The notes beneath the pieces were generated by a model, which saw nothing but the letters and a program-made list of their open reading frames with translations, made no database searches and was not told where the DNA came from. This document shows positions 36,798 to 49,673 of a stretch of 64,000 nt of DNA, piece after piece. The position numbers and the translations under genes are program-made. Origin of the DNA: Camillea tinctor (Eukaryota; Ascomycota; Sordariomycetes; Xylariales; Xylariaceae); assembly GCA_022578605.1 (NCBI GenBank), contig MU394075.1:310001-374000 (forward strand), written 5' to 3'. The stretch's first letter is position 1. Every line of letters begins with the position of its first letter.

Positions 36798-38177
36798 ATG
36801 GCAACCCAAACAATTACTCAGCCAATACCCGTGAAACTATCTACCAATCTTACCTCGGAGGATGTAGAAAATGTGAGTTATGCTTTTTTCTCTCTAGAGT
36901 TGTGGTTTGCAGGACTTGAGTTGATACTGACATCAGCATTGCAGTCGCCGGACTGGCTGAAAGAATTCCATACCAAAGGTTGGATCGTGGTTCCTCAGGT
37001 GATCCCCAAAGAAAAGGCTTTGGTGTATGCTAAAAAGGGGTATGAATGGCTCGAGGGATGGAACCTCGGCTTTGACCGCAATGACCCGGCTACACGAAAG
37101 ACTGCTAACCTTCCTTTCAATGTCCGTGGTGGTCTATACAATCGGTGGGCTTTTGCTTTCTCGCAACTATTAGACTGAGTTCCCTTGCTGATAACTGACT
37201 TAGCTATGGTATTGCTCATGAACAATTCGTCTGGGACCTGAAGTCAGAGCCGGGGTTGATCGAAAAGTTTGAACAACTCTGGGGAACTAGGGAATTACTC
37301 GTTTCTTTCGGTAAGCGGCCGCCCCCCTTCCACCTCCGGATATTCTACAGGGCAGTTTCCAGAATTTCACGTCAATCCAACCACGATACATCTAACGTTC
37401 ACCCATAGACGGACTAAATCTTTCCATTCCGGAGAAGGAACGGCCTGAAACTGATCAAATTTTCGCTCCCTGGCCTCATGTCGACCAATCCCCCCTTCAC
37501 TCTGGTTTCGACTGCGTTCAGGGTATCGTAAACCTTCTCCCTAATGGCCCGGATGATGGTGGTCTTATGGTACTCGATGGCTCTACCAAGTACTATACTG
37601 AGCTTTGGGAGCATTTTGACTATAAGAAGGGAGAGAATGGTTGGAACAGCTGGGCGCAGCAGAAGGTTGATGAGGAGATGTGCCAGTGGCTCGAGTCGAA
37701 GGGGTGTAAATGGGTCAAAGTATGCGCCGAGCCTGGCGATCTATTGCTCTGGGATTCAGTAAGTCGTCGGATTTCTCTAGGCGACTTATAGTACTGGATG
37801 CTAACTAGACCAAAGAGAACTATTCACTACGGTGCACCTCCATCATCTACAAATCCTCGTTTCGCATCTTGTAAGTTGAACTTCCTACCTTGAAATCCCT
37901 TTACGTCTTTAGCGCGGGGTAAAACAGAAACTGGGACTAAATTTATTCAGATGTGTGTTATAAACCCGCTTCCATGGTATCAGAGGAAACCAAAACGTGG
38001 TTTCTTGAGGCGTTTGCGAGGAAATCAAACTCGACGCATGACCCCGCGAACCCTCTTGACAGACCCCGCCTTCCACCAGAGGACCACCCAACGTACGCCG
38101 AGGCGCTGAGGCGTCCCCTCCAGGAACCCGTGCTCTCTAAGAGAGGCAGACAACTAGCTGGACTGGACCCCTACTGA
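36798..38177 (+). CDS. Phytanoyl-CoA dioxygenase family (PhyH) oxygenase
   Basis: Fe(II)/2-oxoglutarate-dependent oxygenase of the PhyH family. Six exons (36798-36872, 36945-37144, 37204-37310, 37409-37758, 37816-37870, 37951-38177) give about 337 residues with all junctions in frame. The metal-binding triad is visible: HVD at H151/D153 and the distal His in TIHYG at H248. The 2-oxoglutarate-binding Arg would be R259 (NPRF). Conserved PhyH segments such as GIAHEQFVWDL and GGLMVLDGST are intact. No peroxisomal targeting signal is seen at the C-terminus (ends LDPY). Fungal members act in fatty acid, toxin or meroterpenoid tailoring and in small-molecule catabolism, so the substrate is open. It is the only intact oxygenase of the 29-41 kb group, and the next gene is a transporter. 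Confidence 0.9.
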
Positions 38178-39552
38178 GGATGAGGTGATGATCTAACAAT
38201 AACTGAGGAAGGATGCAATGGGGATATAAGTATACCATGTACCAGATGTTAAGGAACACGGAAAATTGATAACATCCTGTCATCCTATATAGGATGCCAT
38301 GAATATATTATAGGAACCACTCTCTGTACATGAGATTTTATGGACTAGCAAAATTGAACCTCAATCATAAATACAACAATAAGAAAATTAATCTTCTCAA
38401 AGATTCGAAACTATATTCCATATGTAGTAGCAATCGGATCACGAATAACCCCTGAAGTATGCAAAAGAAGGTTAGAGAGCAGGAAAGGAAAAGTGCCTCA
38501 GGGGTGCCACTAACGGTTCAAAGAGCATCATCGTCGAGTCAGTCGCACACGTAAAACTCTATATCGTTGAAGAGAAGCTATATGTTGCATGCTCAAAATT
38601 AGGTTCTGGTTATGGATGCTGAGATGCTCCACGGTCTAAGTTAAAAGACTTAAACATGAGTAATAACGAACTACATATATGCTCTCTAGTTTATTACGGA
38701 ATTTAGAGTCGATTTGTCCCAAGGATAGCCCTCCCTCCGAGGTCTATTATATTTTCCAATCGTGGGAGTATCACCTGTTATCACTGAAATTTGTTCTTTT
38801 CTCTTCTTTCCCTTTTAGTTTAGACAGTTAGCTGTCTCATATAGCATTGAAATCTCGGTGTTTGATACGCCGACACTACCAAACGCGGCTTATGCTGAAC
38901 CATTATTTAGCCTTCCACAATACTATAATTATTATAACCCGACTTCAACCGATCGTCATACGCTGTACAAGTGGCATGCCGGTTTACTTCCGTGGTCGGA
39001 CGCTGGATAGACTCGAAAACAGATGTACTACGGGGGTTTTCGGCACTGCTAGTAGAGAGGGATGAGAAAATGTAAAGAAAGTGACCGTGCGTTGATGTTT
39101 TTAGTAGCTAAACCTTCCACAGCTCTATACCTTTCCTGCTCATATCTATGCCTCTTACTTCAGAAATATATAACCACAATATCAATCTATATTGAATTAA
39201 AGAAACCAAAAAGTTTCTTTTAGATGATACCTACTTCATGTTCCTTTTAGAAGTAAACCCACCCATTCTCCTCATTCTTTCCAGTATTGGTTTCCCTTAC
39301 CATGTGCCTTTTTCGTTTCAAAATATAAGTTAGCAGTAAAGGTGTCTATAACAAGCCCCACCAATAATTCTGTTCCAGCAAGTGACTACCCCCTACTTTT
39401 TGATACGCAATGCTGGAATATTCTGAGTAAGTATGGGCTACAAACCCCTTATTGCCTGCTTGATGGTTGACATGTATATTCCCACCCCATTCCAAACCCA
39501 GTGTCTTATATATATATAGGTCTCTAGTAAGTCCGTATAATATACGAAGATA
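38178..39552. other. Intergenic region between convergent genes
   Basis: AT-rich 3' flanks of the PhyH gene and the MFS gene. No gene is seen. Confidence 0.5.
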
Positions 39553-41119
39553 CTACAGATAGAGCGACTTTTCATGTGACTCTCCCGTAATTTTGTTCTT
39601 GGGTACATCTCTCATTGCCTGCAAAGTAATAAGTCCATAGCCAGCGCACGAGATCGCTGAGAGTGCACCCATAAAGAGGCAGACCGAGAATCCAACACGG
39701 TAGGACGGTGCGTCTTTCTGCAAGAAGAGAAATGGTGCTACGATGCCGCTGATGTTTCCAAAGCAGATCATCCATGCCGACCCGATGCTCCGTTCCACAT
39801 GTCCCCGCAAGTTCATCACGTACCAGCAGACGAGGTTTCCGCCAATGCCGATGGATCCCATGGCCACTAGGCAGAGTGCTGCATACACCGCGGAAGAATG
39901 AGCCGCGCCATGAACGGAGATGAGGATAGAAAGGCCGGCAGTTAGCAACGAAAGGCCTAGAGCAATAAAAGGAAACCGGATTTGAAGCCGGTCAGACATG
40001 TATGCTGCGAGTATCGCAAAGCCAAATGCAGCTGCAAATGGGGGGACCGAACGTAGTTGGGTTTGCAAAGTCGGGTAGCCAAGGCTATGTATTATGGTGG
40101 GAAGTAAGTACACCATACAATACACGGGAACCAGGACACCTGTGTAAACACCGTTAGTATGCTTTAAGGATATATACTCATAGACCTAAACTTACAAAAG
40201 TACATGACTGCACCGAGCCAGTTCTTTAAATGGGTAAAAAAGAGTAATACGTCTTTAGTGGTGACAGAAACTGCATGGGTCTCATTCGTCCCAGTCTTTC
40301 TCATTATAAACTCCCTTTCCTTTTTCGATAGCCATTTTGCTTCTCTTGGGAAGTCCGTGATGCAGAAGAAAGCCAAAAGGCCAACTAAAACGGTAGCAAG
40401 GCCCTCTAGAAGGAAGATCCATCTCCAACTACTTAGGCCTAGCACACCATCCATACTGGCGATAGCACTGGCGAGTAGACCCCCGAAGGCGCCAGCGCAG
40501 ATCGTGCTCGACCAATAGATGGTGAAGCGTTTCTGTGCTTCCTCTTGCTTGTACCAGAAGCTGATCAAGTAGAAGCTGCCCGGAAACATCCCGGCTTCGG
40601 TCAGGCCCAGGAAGAATCGCGTAGCGAGCAGCCCGCTGTAGCTTTGCACGAAGCCCTGGGCCACCATTACGAGGCCGAAGCATACCGCACACCCGGACAG
40701 CCAGATGTGGGGGCTGAACCGCTCCATGAGCAGGTTCGATGGGATCTCGAAGAGGATGTACGGCACGAAGAAAGTGGTCAGGACGATGTTCGTCTGGTCG
40801 CCTTCGAGTCCAATCTCTGCAGGCAGCCCCAATGTGAGCGCGTTCGAGATGTTGACACTGTAAGCAGATCAGAAATCATCGTTCCAATATGGGTAATAGG
40901 GGGGATTACTTACCGGTCGAGAAATGCTACAATGTAGACCAAGAAGAGGATAGGCAAGACATGCCTGTCGACTTTGTTGAGGAGCTGAGCTTCATCGATT
41001 CCATGAGGCGAGGTTGCTTCAAGACTTGACTGGGAGCTCAGAGATGATTTGTTTCGATTCGCGTGAATGTATGATTCAGCGCTTACTTCTTTCCTATTGG
41101 TCATGATCATCATTTGCAT
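39553..41119 (-). CDS. MFS transporter, anion:cation symporter (Dal5/TNA1-like) family
   Basis: Major facilitator of the fungal ACS family, which imports organic anions and vitamins such as allantoate, nicotinate or biotin precursors across the plasma membrane. Three exons (41119-40914, 40857-40196, 40139-39553) give about 484 residues, the usual size. The N-terminus is hydrophilic and Ser-rich, then LLNKVDRHVLPILFLVYIVAFLDRVNISNAL begins helix 1 and its signature (split by intron 1). FEIPSNLLMERFSPHIWL, RFFLGLTEAGMFPGSFYLISFWY and SSWRWIFLLEG are hallmark ACS segments. The second half contains YMSDRLQIRFPF and GSIGIGGNLVCWY. Several closely spaced ATG codons at the start make the first residue uncertain by up to five. 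Substrate is unknown; the neighbourhood suggests a product or substrate of the PhyH/monooxygenase group. Confidence 0.92.
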
Positions 41120-44100
41120 GAGCCAAAGAAGAACTCATGTGATAAACAGGCTATTAGAAGAATACTGTTGGGGTGAGGGTAGAAAGGAAGTGCAGGAATA
41201 AACAAGCAGAGCTGCTGGCTTGGTATGCTATGGGATTGTTTGGCGTGGAACAAACGCAGGAGAAGGCGTACACGATCTATACCATGAAGAGTCATAATAT
41301 TCAAGAATAATTATAATCGTTGAAGTCAGCAGTTTTCCAGCCTTTTATACTTTCTGTTTCTCCTTTTTCACTTCTTATTTCTTTTATTTCTACATTTCCT
41401 TGACTATATGGGATTTAGTTCTTAGGAGCAACTTGCATTTCCCTTACATAGATAAGTTTGAAATGTGCTAGATATGTTAAGGGGCATACTGCCCATCTTG
41501 TAGTACTAGGGACCGTTACAAGGGACTAGGTGGTGACTAAGGTGGTCATGATATTGTTGTGCGAGAACTCACGAACTACAACTACATGTGTCACCAATTG
41601 TCAAGCAAAATCGAACGATAATAGCTTGTTGGCTATTAGCTTGTATATAGCCCGTGACACCAATATAAATATATATACTTTCTTTCTATGTATCTAAACC
41701 CTGAAAAGGGCCCCTAGACTATTCAATAAGAACATATTGCTAATTTTCCTTGTTCACGTGTAGATTCGAGTAGGCATATTTTTTTACGTGACTCCTATTT
41801 CATCTGATGGCTTCGCTCGCCGCATCCTAAAGCCCGGGATAGTACTTTTTCAGAATAAAGATGTCGCTATGAGCGATAAGGTAAACTCAATAAGTAATGG
41901 TCCATGATTTGCGACCCTTTCAGGTGTCTTCCATAGGGCTGTGCTACAAGTCACACCAACCTTGTGAAATGAGGTTACAATTGACTTATAGTCCATTTAT
42001 CACCCGACCCTTTGAATCGCATGTTTATTCTTAATTATATGGTTATTCGACCCTTGTACAGCAAGAATTTTCTGTCTCTCATTACCTTATAAGGTCGAGG
42101 TTATGAGACGACCATGCCGTGATACGTAACTTATTGCGGGGCTTGATCACCAAATCGTTTGGTTATTAGATTTTGGAGTACAAAGTAATACGTATCGTGT
42201 AATAAGAGTACAAGTACTGTGTTAGCAACTGATAGGGAGTGGCTCCGGATACCCGAAACAGTTATGGTTATGATCTCCTGTATAACAAGATGATGGGAAT
42301 CTAAACTCTTGTGAGGACCCCTATAGCATACTATGTGCATCGTGGCAAGGAGAAGTAAGTTACATTATGTCTAATCCAATGCCGCTTTTTATTTACTCTA
42401 GTCTAGCATGTGCCTCATAACCTGTATTCACTAGTCTATTAATGTATGAATTACACATAGTCTTAGTTATCACGCAAATTTATTCGTATCCCGAATATTC
42501 AATAGTAGCCACGACACATATAAGGCAACCTGGCACTATTACTGGATCGGAATGATTCTTATCCTTTCCGGAAGACAAGGCCATCCTCTTGAAAATTATA
42601 AAAAAAAAAATGCTGTATGAGAAGTACTAACATGGCTCTTTGGGATATCGAAATAGAGGGTATATAATAGAGGTTTGAGGCCATCACGTGCGTAAGGCTT
42701 ATTGGCAAAACCTAAAGCGCGGGGATAATTCAGCTCAGGAGGGAACAAGTTTGATTCTGATATTTATTTTATGTACAGTCCCAATCATATGGCTTATTAT
42801 ATAATGTTATAGAGAAGATCTGGACCCGGCTGTAGTATAGCCGATCATCCCCATGAACGCGTCCAATCAAGATAGAACTTGGAGCTTTGTGTATGTGCTG
42901 GTTTTCTTTTTTCCCTTCCTTCTTCTTCTTCTTCTTCCTTTTTTTTTGGTAGGGATGTCGATGTGTCTCTTGGATATTATATGGTGTTATATTTGCCACC
43001 TCCAGCGAAGCAACGACGTCAATTTCTAAGACGATGATAGCTGCCTTGTTCAAAATAAGTGAGCTACGCAATAAACAAAGAACTTTTTTTTTACCCTGTT
43101 TGCCCTTACATAAATTAATATAGGGAGCCGGCATTCAATTGAGGAATAACTATGAGATCAGTACCAGGGTATTGTCTTATGTAGTTGCTTATTCTTGGAA
43201 GAGACCGGTAGTTTCTGATACATCGATACGTCATTTTTGAAATGGATGACCATGAACATATTACGTGCTCAACACGTGCGTTCGCCTCCATACGCGGCTT
43301 ATGTATGTATGGGTATGGCATTGTAAGCAAGTTGGTGACCGGCAAGCTCTCTCACCTGGTACCTAAGACTTATCTAACATATCCATATTCCTCGTTCTGG
43401 CACGGCGGAGGTTACTTCCGGAGGGATGTGGCAGCGTGGAGGATTTGGTCCGGAGTGTGCCCGAGAACAGGGATAAGGATAAGTGGAGTCCGTCTGGATT
43501 GGGGAAACTTGAGCAACTGGGATAAGCCGTGATTGGTCGGGCAGGGGAGGTTACGGTGACACATAGTACTGGAGAGTGGTACATAGAAGATAATCGAACA
43601 TATCGCTATGCAGGACGAAGATGCACCATAACTCACTTACACGTGGGTGGGTTCGCGATAGGTTATTCGAGAATTCTAGGCACATATATAGGCATGTAAG
43701 CGGTCATGGTGGGATTGCAACTAATTGAAGTATATCGAGATATGGTGCAATAAGCGAGACATGGCCGCCGATATCCTGTATTCTCCATAATTTGGTAGAT
43801 GGATAGCTTGCCTTGCTACAAAATGTAGAGTCGGCAGGGATGATAAGTATAGAGGTTATATATTAGACGAGGTGTGACGATGTACAACTCATAATCCCAT
43901 TGGAGGGGTTTAGCGATGCACTCGGACAAGTACGTGCGTATAGTACACATGTACACATGGAAAGTCTTGGTTCTTACAGAGGGGAATTGTCTGGATTTAG
44001 TCTTTAGGAGTTGATGCGTCTGTCTCGATCTAAAACCTGGCACCCTGAAAAGGGGATCGTTGTTTTCTCGGGCGTGTTTTTTTTTCCTTGTTATATATTG

Positions 44101-45257
44101 CCCGAGAATCAATGTACTAAATGTAGGATGTCTTATAACTTATATAAAAAGGATACCTGCGTCAGGTGGAAACAGCTGACGCATATCTTATTATGTACCT
44201 TCGTAGGTATCCTACTTATACACCACTATTTTTCTACATACATTTCAGTATGACTATTTTTCTTTCCTAGGCAAGGGATAGCCCCCATCATAAATTCTGA
44301 CGTAGAGTAATTCCATTAGATTGCGAGGTGTGTTGCTATCTAGCATGTCATATTTCCCATCGAGTTGACAATACCATACATAGCTACAAGAGCTACCTTA
44401 CTCGTTTACCCCTCCAAGGCTAAAGCCCCTCCCTCCCGCCGAGTTCCTTGTCAACGGTTAATTGATACACCAAGTACCCAGCATACCTAAGCTTCTAGGT
44501 TTGTTACCCCACCCTATCCACCTAAAGTTTGAAGAAAGCATTACGTAGTATAGTTGGCTTTAGCGCTGGTTAATGTTATTTCTTTTTTTCTTTCTTTTTT
44601 TTCTTCGGTCGGCGGGCAAAGGTGCTATAGGGACCCACTCTCCCTCCCCTCCCTCCCCTCTTAACTGGTCGAGAGAATTAGGTATAACCTAGAACCTTGT
44701 CAATTACATTTCTAAAAACCCCATCGCAGCCCGATCCAAGTAGTTTTACCTCGATAATCACTACAGCTACCTACATAAGCTACATACCTTCATACATAAA
44801 CCTACATATTTCCAGTACCTTGATATATAAAAAGCAAAAGAAGGAAAAAGAAAAAGAGATTCTTGTCGCGTGCAAGAATCGTGCATTCGTTTTTCTTTTT
44901 TTCTTCTTCTATCATCTTCTAACTTACAACAAAGTCCCTATCACCAAGTTAAACCACCAAAGTTAATGATCAACATAAACATACAAACACTTCAGCACAT
45001 AGAGCTTTCTCTCTCTCTCTCTTACTCACACTTGACTTCTCTTTTGATATACCCCTCTCTATTATCCTCTCTCTATTATACCCTCCTACTACTTCTCTTC
45101 CCTCACCCCACCACACAAGTCCCGATAGAAATCCGAGAATCAAAACGGTCGAGACCCTTCGAGAAGGACATTTCTTTACACCTACTCCATCTTCCATCGT
45201 ACGACAACCATCTTTTTGATTATCCTCAACCACATCAACCTCATCATCAACATCAAC
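41120..45257. other. Long gene-poor region up to TPS1
   Basis: About 4.1 kb, mostly AT-rich, with no supported gene. A 96-codon plus-strand frame at 43242-43532 and its antisense frames lack domain features. The last 850 bases form the TPS1 promoter and leader: four CCCCT boxes, T-rich and CT-rich tracts, and an upstream open reading frame. Confidence 0.5.
44409..44659. promoter_or_regulatory. Cluster of four CCCCT stress-response-like boxes upstream of TPS1
   Basis: CCCCT occurs at 44409-44413, 44426-44430, 44646-44650 and 44655-44659. This is the reverse complement of AGGGG, the STRE core bound by Msn2/Msn4-type factors in yeast, where TPS genes are stress-induced through it. The boxes lie about 600-850 bases upstream of the TPS1 ATG. 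The second pair is part of a CCCT-rich run, so some could be incidental. Confidence 0.5.
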
Positions 45258-45298
45258 ATGTCGCCTACCGACGAGACCGAATCCTCCTCCACCGGTGA
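44966..45298 (+). promoter_or_regulatory. Upstream ORF overlapping the TPS1 start codon
   Basis: An ATG at 44966 opens a frame of 110 codons that ends at 45298, 41 bases past the TPS1 ATG at 45258 and in a different frame. The encoded sequence is Ser/Leu/His-rich and low-complexity. If the mRNA includes this ATG, it would limit initiation at TPS1. A transcription start downstream of 44966 would remove it. Confidence 0.4.
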
Positions 45299-46921
45299 CA
45301 GAAGACTCCTTCTGGTCTCCAACCGACTACCCATTACCATAAAACGTCAAGATGAAGGCAACTACAGCTTCTCTATGTCCTCGGGTGGTCTGGTTACCGG
45401 CCTCAGTGGATTGAGCAAGACCACCAGCTTCCAGTGGTATGGGTGGCCTGGCCTGGAAGTCCCAGAGGCAGAGATTCCCACCGTCAGACAGCAGCTCAAG
45501 GACCAGTATAACGCGCATCCTATCTTCGTAGACGACGAGCTGGCCGACAGACATTATAATGGATTCTCGAGTATGTTGTTGTTTTGTTTTGTCTTCTTTG
45601 CACACTGTACCCTGAAGTGAAGCATCTTTGCTAACCAAGTCTTCTTGCTCTTCTAGACTCTATCCTATGGCCTCTGTTCCACTACCACCCCGGCGAGATC
45701 ACCTTCGACGAGGGCGCCTGGGAGGCGTATAAGGAGGTCAACATGTTGTTCGCCCAGACGGTCGTGAAGGATGTGCAAGATGGAGATCTGATCTGGGTCC
45801 ACGACTACCATCTCATGCTCTTGCCCGAGATGCTGCGTAATGCGCTGGGCGACAAGAAGGATATCAAGATCGGCTTCTTCCTCCACACCCCTTTCCCGAG
45901 CAGCGAGATCTATCGTATCCTCCCCGTCCGTGAAGCACTGCTCGAGGGTCTGCTGCAGTGCGATCTGATCGGTTTCCACACCTACGACTACGCCCGGCAC
46001 TTCCTGAGCTCCTGTTCCCGTATCCTCGACACCCCTACCACCCCCAACGGCATAGAACACGAGGGGAAGTTCGTTACTGTGGGCGCGTTTCCCATCGGTA
46101 TAGATCCCGACAAGTTTGTTGAGGGGTTGAAGAAGCCCAAGGTCCAGGAGCGCATCGCCACCCTGACTCGAAAGTTCGAAGGGGTCAAGCTTATCGTCGG
46201 CGTTGACCGTCTCGACTACATCAAGGGGGTCCCCCAGAAGCTCCATGCGCTCGAGGTGTTCCTCACCGAGCATCCCGAGTGGATAGGCAAGATCGTGCTC
46301 GTGCAAGTAGCCGTGCCCTCTCGCCAAGACGTCGAGGAGTACCAGAACCTGCGCGCCGTCGTCAACGAGCTCGTCGGCCGCATCAACGGCAAGTTCGGCA
46401 CTGTCGAGTTCATGCCCATCCACTTCCTGCACCAGAGCGTCAACTTCGACGAGCTGTGCGCCCTGTATGCTGTGTCAGACGTGTGCCTCGTCAGCTCAAC
46501 ACGCGACGGCATGAATCTCGTGTCGTACGAATACATCGCGACGCAGCAGAACCGCCACGGCGTCATGATCCTGTCCGAGTTCACCGGCGCTGCCCAGTCG
46601 CTGAACGGCAGCCTCATCGTGAACCCCTGGAATACGGAGGACCTGGCCAACGCCATCCACGACGCCGTCACCATGCCCGCCGACATGCGTGAGACCAACT
46701 ACCGCAAGCTCGAGCGCTACGTCTTCAAGTACACATCGGCTTGGTGGGGCCAGAGCTTCGTCACCGAGCTGACCAAGGTCAGCGCCAATAACCAGGGCGT
46801 CGACAACAAGAACGACGGCAAGCCCGTGATAGAGACCGGAAAGATGCTTACCGGCGTCTTCGAGAGTGTGAAGGCAGCGGCTAGCGCAGCAGCACCCTTG
46901 GGGATAACCCCCCAGCACTAG
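45258..46921 (+). CDS. tps1: Alpha,alpha-trehalose-phosphate synthase (UDP-forming), Tps1
   Basis: GT20 enzyme that makes trehalose 6-phosphate from UDP-glucose and glucose 6-phosphate in the cytosol, the first step of trehalose synthesis and a control point of glycolysis and stress tolerance. Two exons (45258-45570, 45657-46921) give about 525 residues, the usual fungal size. Family landmarks are LLLVSNRLPITI at residues 17-28, GGLVTGL, FQWYGWPG, SNSILWPLFHYHP across the exon junction, WVHDYHLMLLPEMLR near 151-165, GVDRLDYIKG, and a C-terminal CLVSSTRDGMNLVSYEY and GAAQSLNG. No phosphatase domain is fused, so it is Tps1 and not Tps2. The start at 45258 is set by the conserved N-terminus. Exon 2 is GC-rich at third positions, which also opens long frames on the other strand. 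Confidence 0.97.
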
Positions 46922-47725
46922 GGCAGACAGTGTACGGATGACATATAAGCTGGTTCACGAATGGCTGGGTTCTATGGCCTGGTCATCTGCAGCAACCTAG
47001 AATGGGATCGTGAGAAGGCCTATACCAGCAGGAGCTGGGAAACATAAAATCATACAAGCCTTTCCCGTTGCCGGATGTGAATATGAATATTACGAACAAG
47101 GGAATAGGAATATGAAAAAAAGGGGGGGGAGGGAACGAAAGAAAAAAAGTAAATGTTGAAAAAGTAAATACGAGGGATGAGGTTAGGGGGGTATGAAAAA
47201 AAAACATGATGTGTATGAAATTAAATCATATGGGATATGATGCAGATATTATGGGCTTTTGGAGTCAAGGAGGGGGAAGAGGGAAGAAAGGCGTGTTGGC
47301 GAATAGACCTATAATATTTTATTCTCCTCTTTTCGAAAATCGGAAAATTATGTGGCTTTACCCCTCGTCCTGGCTGTCTTGTTTGAATCCTGTTTTTTTT
47401 TCACGATGACAGTGTCACGATGTACAATTTACTCACATGGGCTGAGTACTGTTATGCTAACCGCAAGCAGGCGTTACTTCTGAGATATCACAGCTCATCA
47501 CACTGTAATGGAAACAATACATACTTAAAACCCCCTTTGGTAACCTACTAAACGTATTAAATATCGAGAACACCAGCATAGGTCTAACCGTACTCAAACA
47601 CAGAATAAGAAGAGGAAGAAAAATAAATAAGTGAAGAGTAATAAGATTCCGTAGTAAATTAAACCTTCAATCACCAGCCTCCCTTCTCTCCTCTCCTCTC
47701 CTCTCCTCTCTCCTCCCCCCAGATT
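46922..47725. other. Intergenic region between convergent genes
   Basis: 3' flanks of TPS1 and of the beta-lactamase-like gene. It has A- and G-rich homopolymers (about 47115-47200) and a CTCTC repeat at about 47686-47712. No gene. Confidence 0.5.
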
Positions 47726-49673
47726 TCAGCTAACCTTCATCAACTTCGCCCTTAAAGCCAGCGGCTCCACACTCACCACCTCGCCCTCCGCACCCAGCGT
47801 AAACACGAACTGATCCAGCGGCATATCCGCATACACCACCGTCGTCTGCCCCACCCACGTCCCGCAGTTCGTCGAAAACATCCGCGCGCCGCGATCCGGC
47901 GCCCCCACATTCTCCACCAGCGCCTTGAAGGCCACGCGCCGGCCGCCGTCGCCGGCGCCGCCCGCCTCCAGCCCCGCCGGGTACAAGCGCACGCTCGGCG
48001 CGCCGACGTCGTAGTTCAGCGTGCGCCGCACCGCCACCGCCAGCATGTCGGTCCCGTTGCTGACCCACCGCTGCACGCCCAGCCCCGGCGCGTCGGCCGC
48101 CGTCGTCAGCTCCAGCGAGCTGTTGAGCCCCTCCACCGCGCTGCTGTAGCGCCCCGCGTACGCGGACGCGGCCTGCGCGCGCGCGAGCCCCTCCAGCGAC
48201 GGCACGAGCACCGCCCCGATCGCGTCCGCGATCTCCCAGTTCGCGTTCCCCGCCCACCCGCCCGCCAGCAGCGCGCTGATCCCCACGTCGTAGTCCGGCA
48301 GCAGCACGAGGAGGGATGCGTACTTGTTGATGCTGCCCGCTTTGCTGTACGCGTCGACCACGCGGTTGCCGCCCAGCGGGATCCGACGTACCCCCCAGGG
48401 GTAGGACAGCCCCTCGTGGATGTCGGCCGTGAGGCTTGCCGGCTTGAGCCAGCGGCGCGTTTGGGACGCGGGGAGAAGGGTGCTGCGGAGGATGGCGCGC
48501 CCCAGGGAGGAGATGTCCGAGGCCGAGGAGTACATGTTGCCGGTTCTGGGGTGGGGGGGGGTTAGTTTGGGGGGTGGATAGGGTAGGGGGGTTTAAGGGG
48601 GCAGGGGAGGGTACTCACGGACTGGCTTCCCCCAGGTCGTGCGCCCAGCCGTCTTGCCCGTTCGGCGGGATGACACCGAGGTCGTCGGAGGGTTTCTTGT
48701 AGAATGTGTTGGTTAGCCCGAGGGCGCCGATGATGTCCGTCTGTAGCATGTCGGGGAATGCTTTTTGCGTGATGGCCTCGAGCGCGTACGCGAGCAGCTG
48801 GTACCCCATGTTGGAGTACCCTGCGGTCTGACCCGGCGCGAAGGAGGGTGGCACGTTGGCGAGGCCGGTGAAGAATTCTGGTATTGGCAAGTTAGCTTGA
48901 GTAGAAGGTTGGGTAGGTTGGATGGGCAGATATAGGGGCTAAACTGACGGGCGCGGTTGCAGAGAATGGCTTCCCCGCAGATAGGGGTCATGTTCGCGGG
49001 TGCAGGTGGGAATCCCTGAGCCATGAGAACGGTCTGGTTGTTCTCTTGGGTGAGCTCCCCTTCTAGGGCATCTAATATTGTATTAGTGATTATTTAGGAC
49101 CTATGACTGTCTTGATATAGTAGACGCACAATCCCTTACGATGCCAGCCATATGACTAGCTAGATTACCCAGGGTTATCTCATCCCAAGCCACGTTCAGG
49201 ATGGGATCGTAATCAGATTTTCCCGCCAGCAGGTCTAGCTCAGGCACAAATCTCGTCACTGGCGTGTTCCAGTATGCGTCCCCGGCCTCTGCGAGGAAAG
49301 TCATGACGGTGAAGATCTTCGTCAAGCTGCCGAGCCGGTATACCGTGTCCCCATCCACTGCCTTGACGCCCGGATTGTTCGAGTTTAGGATGTCCATAGC
49401 AGTGTGATAGTGCTCCCAGACTGGCTCATCACTAGACGCCGAGAACACTTGAATAGACCACGACGTGACATTAGGATTATTGGATGGATCGGCGCCGCGG
49501 GCATTAAACGTCGCAGTCAGGTTAGTCAAAGCAGTCTGTATTATGTCTGAGGATGCTAGGTTTGTAGGCTTTGGGAATGCTGGTCCTGGATATGGGCAGT
49601 TGGGTATCCCATGGGCGGTAATTAGCAGCTCTGTCGCAACGAAAACGAGAGAGAACGACGGTATAACCCGCAT
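47726..49673 (-). CDS. Secreted class C beta-lactamase-like serine hydrolase
   Basis: Penicillin-binding-protein-like hydrolase of the beta-lactamase class C/esterase VIII/D-aminopeptidase superfamily, probably secreted. Four exons (49673-49130, 49071-48949, 48877-48619, 48545-47726) give about 581 residues. The start at 49673 opens a signal peptide (MRVIPSFSLVFVATELLITAHG). The nucleophile Ser is in SLTK (S116, K119) and the YxN motif is YSN (Y243-N245). The second half is a C-terminal lipocalin-like or beta-rich domain common in fungal members. The donor of the first intron is GTGCGT. The last exon is very GC-rich (third position), unlike the first exons, and its antisense frames are open over long stretches without being genes. 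Substrate is unknown; fungal members include hydrolases acting on lactones and esters in secondary metabolism as well as orphan enzymes. Confidence 0.88.
48548..48610 (+). other. G-rich tract with G-quadruplex potential
   Basis: Plus-strand runs of 4, 9, 6, 3, 6, 5 and 4 G separated by short spacers, inside intron 3 (48546-48618) of the minus-strand hydrolase gene. The transcript carries the C-rich complement, which serves as the pyrimidine tract near the acceptor. Confidence 0.7.

Noticed and set aside
45665..46918. Long minus-strand open frames opposite TPS1 exon 2
   Set aside because: They mirror the GC-rich third positions of TPS1 and have no domain features.
47730..48257. 175-codon Gly/Arg/Ala-rich frame inside the beta-lactamase-like gene
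   Set aside because: Frame-shifted shadow of the GC-rich last exon.
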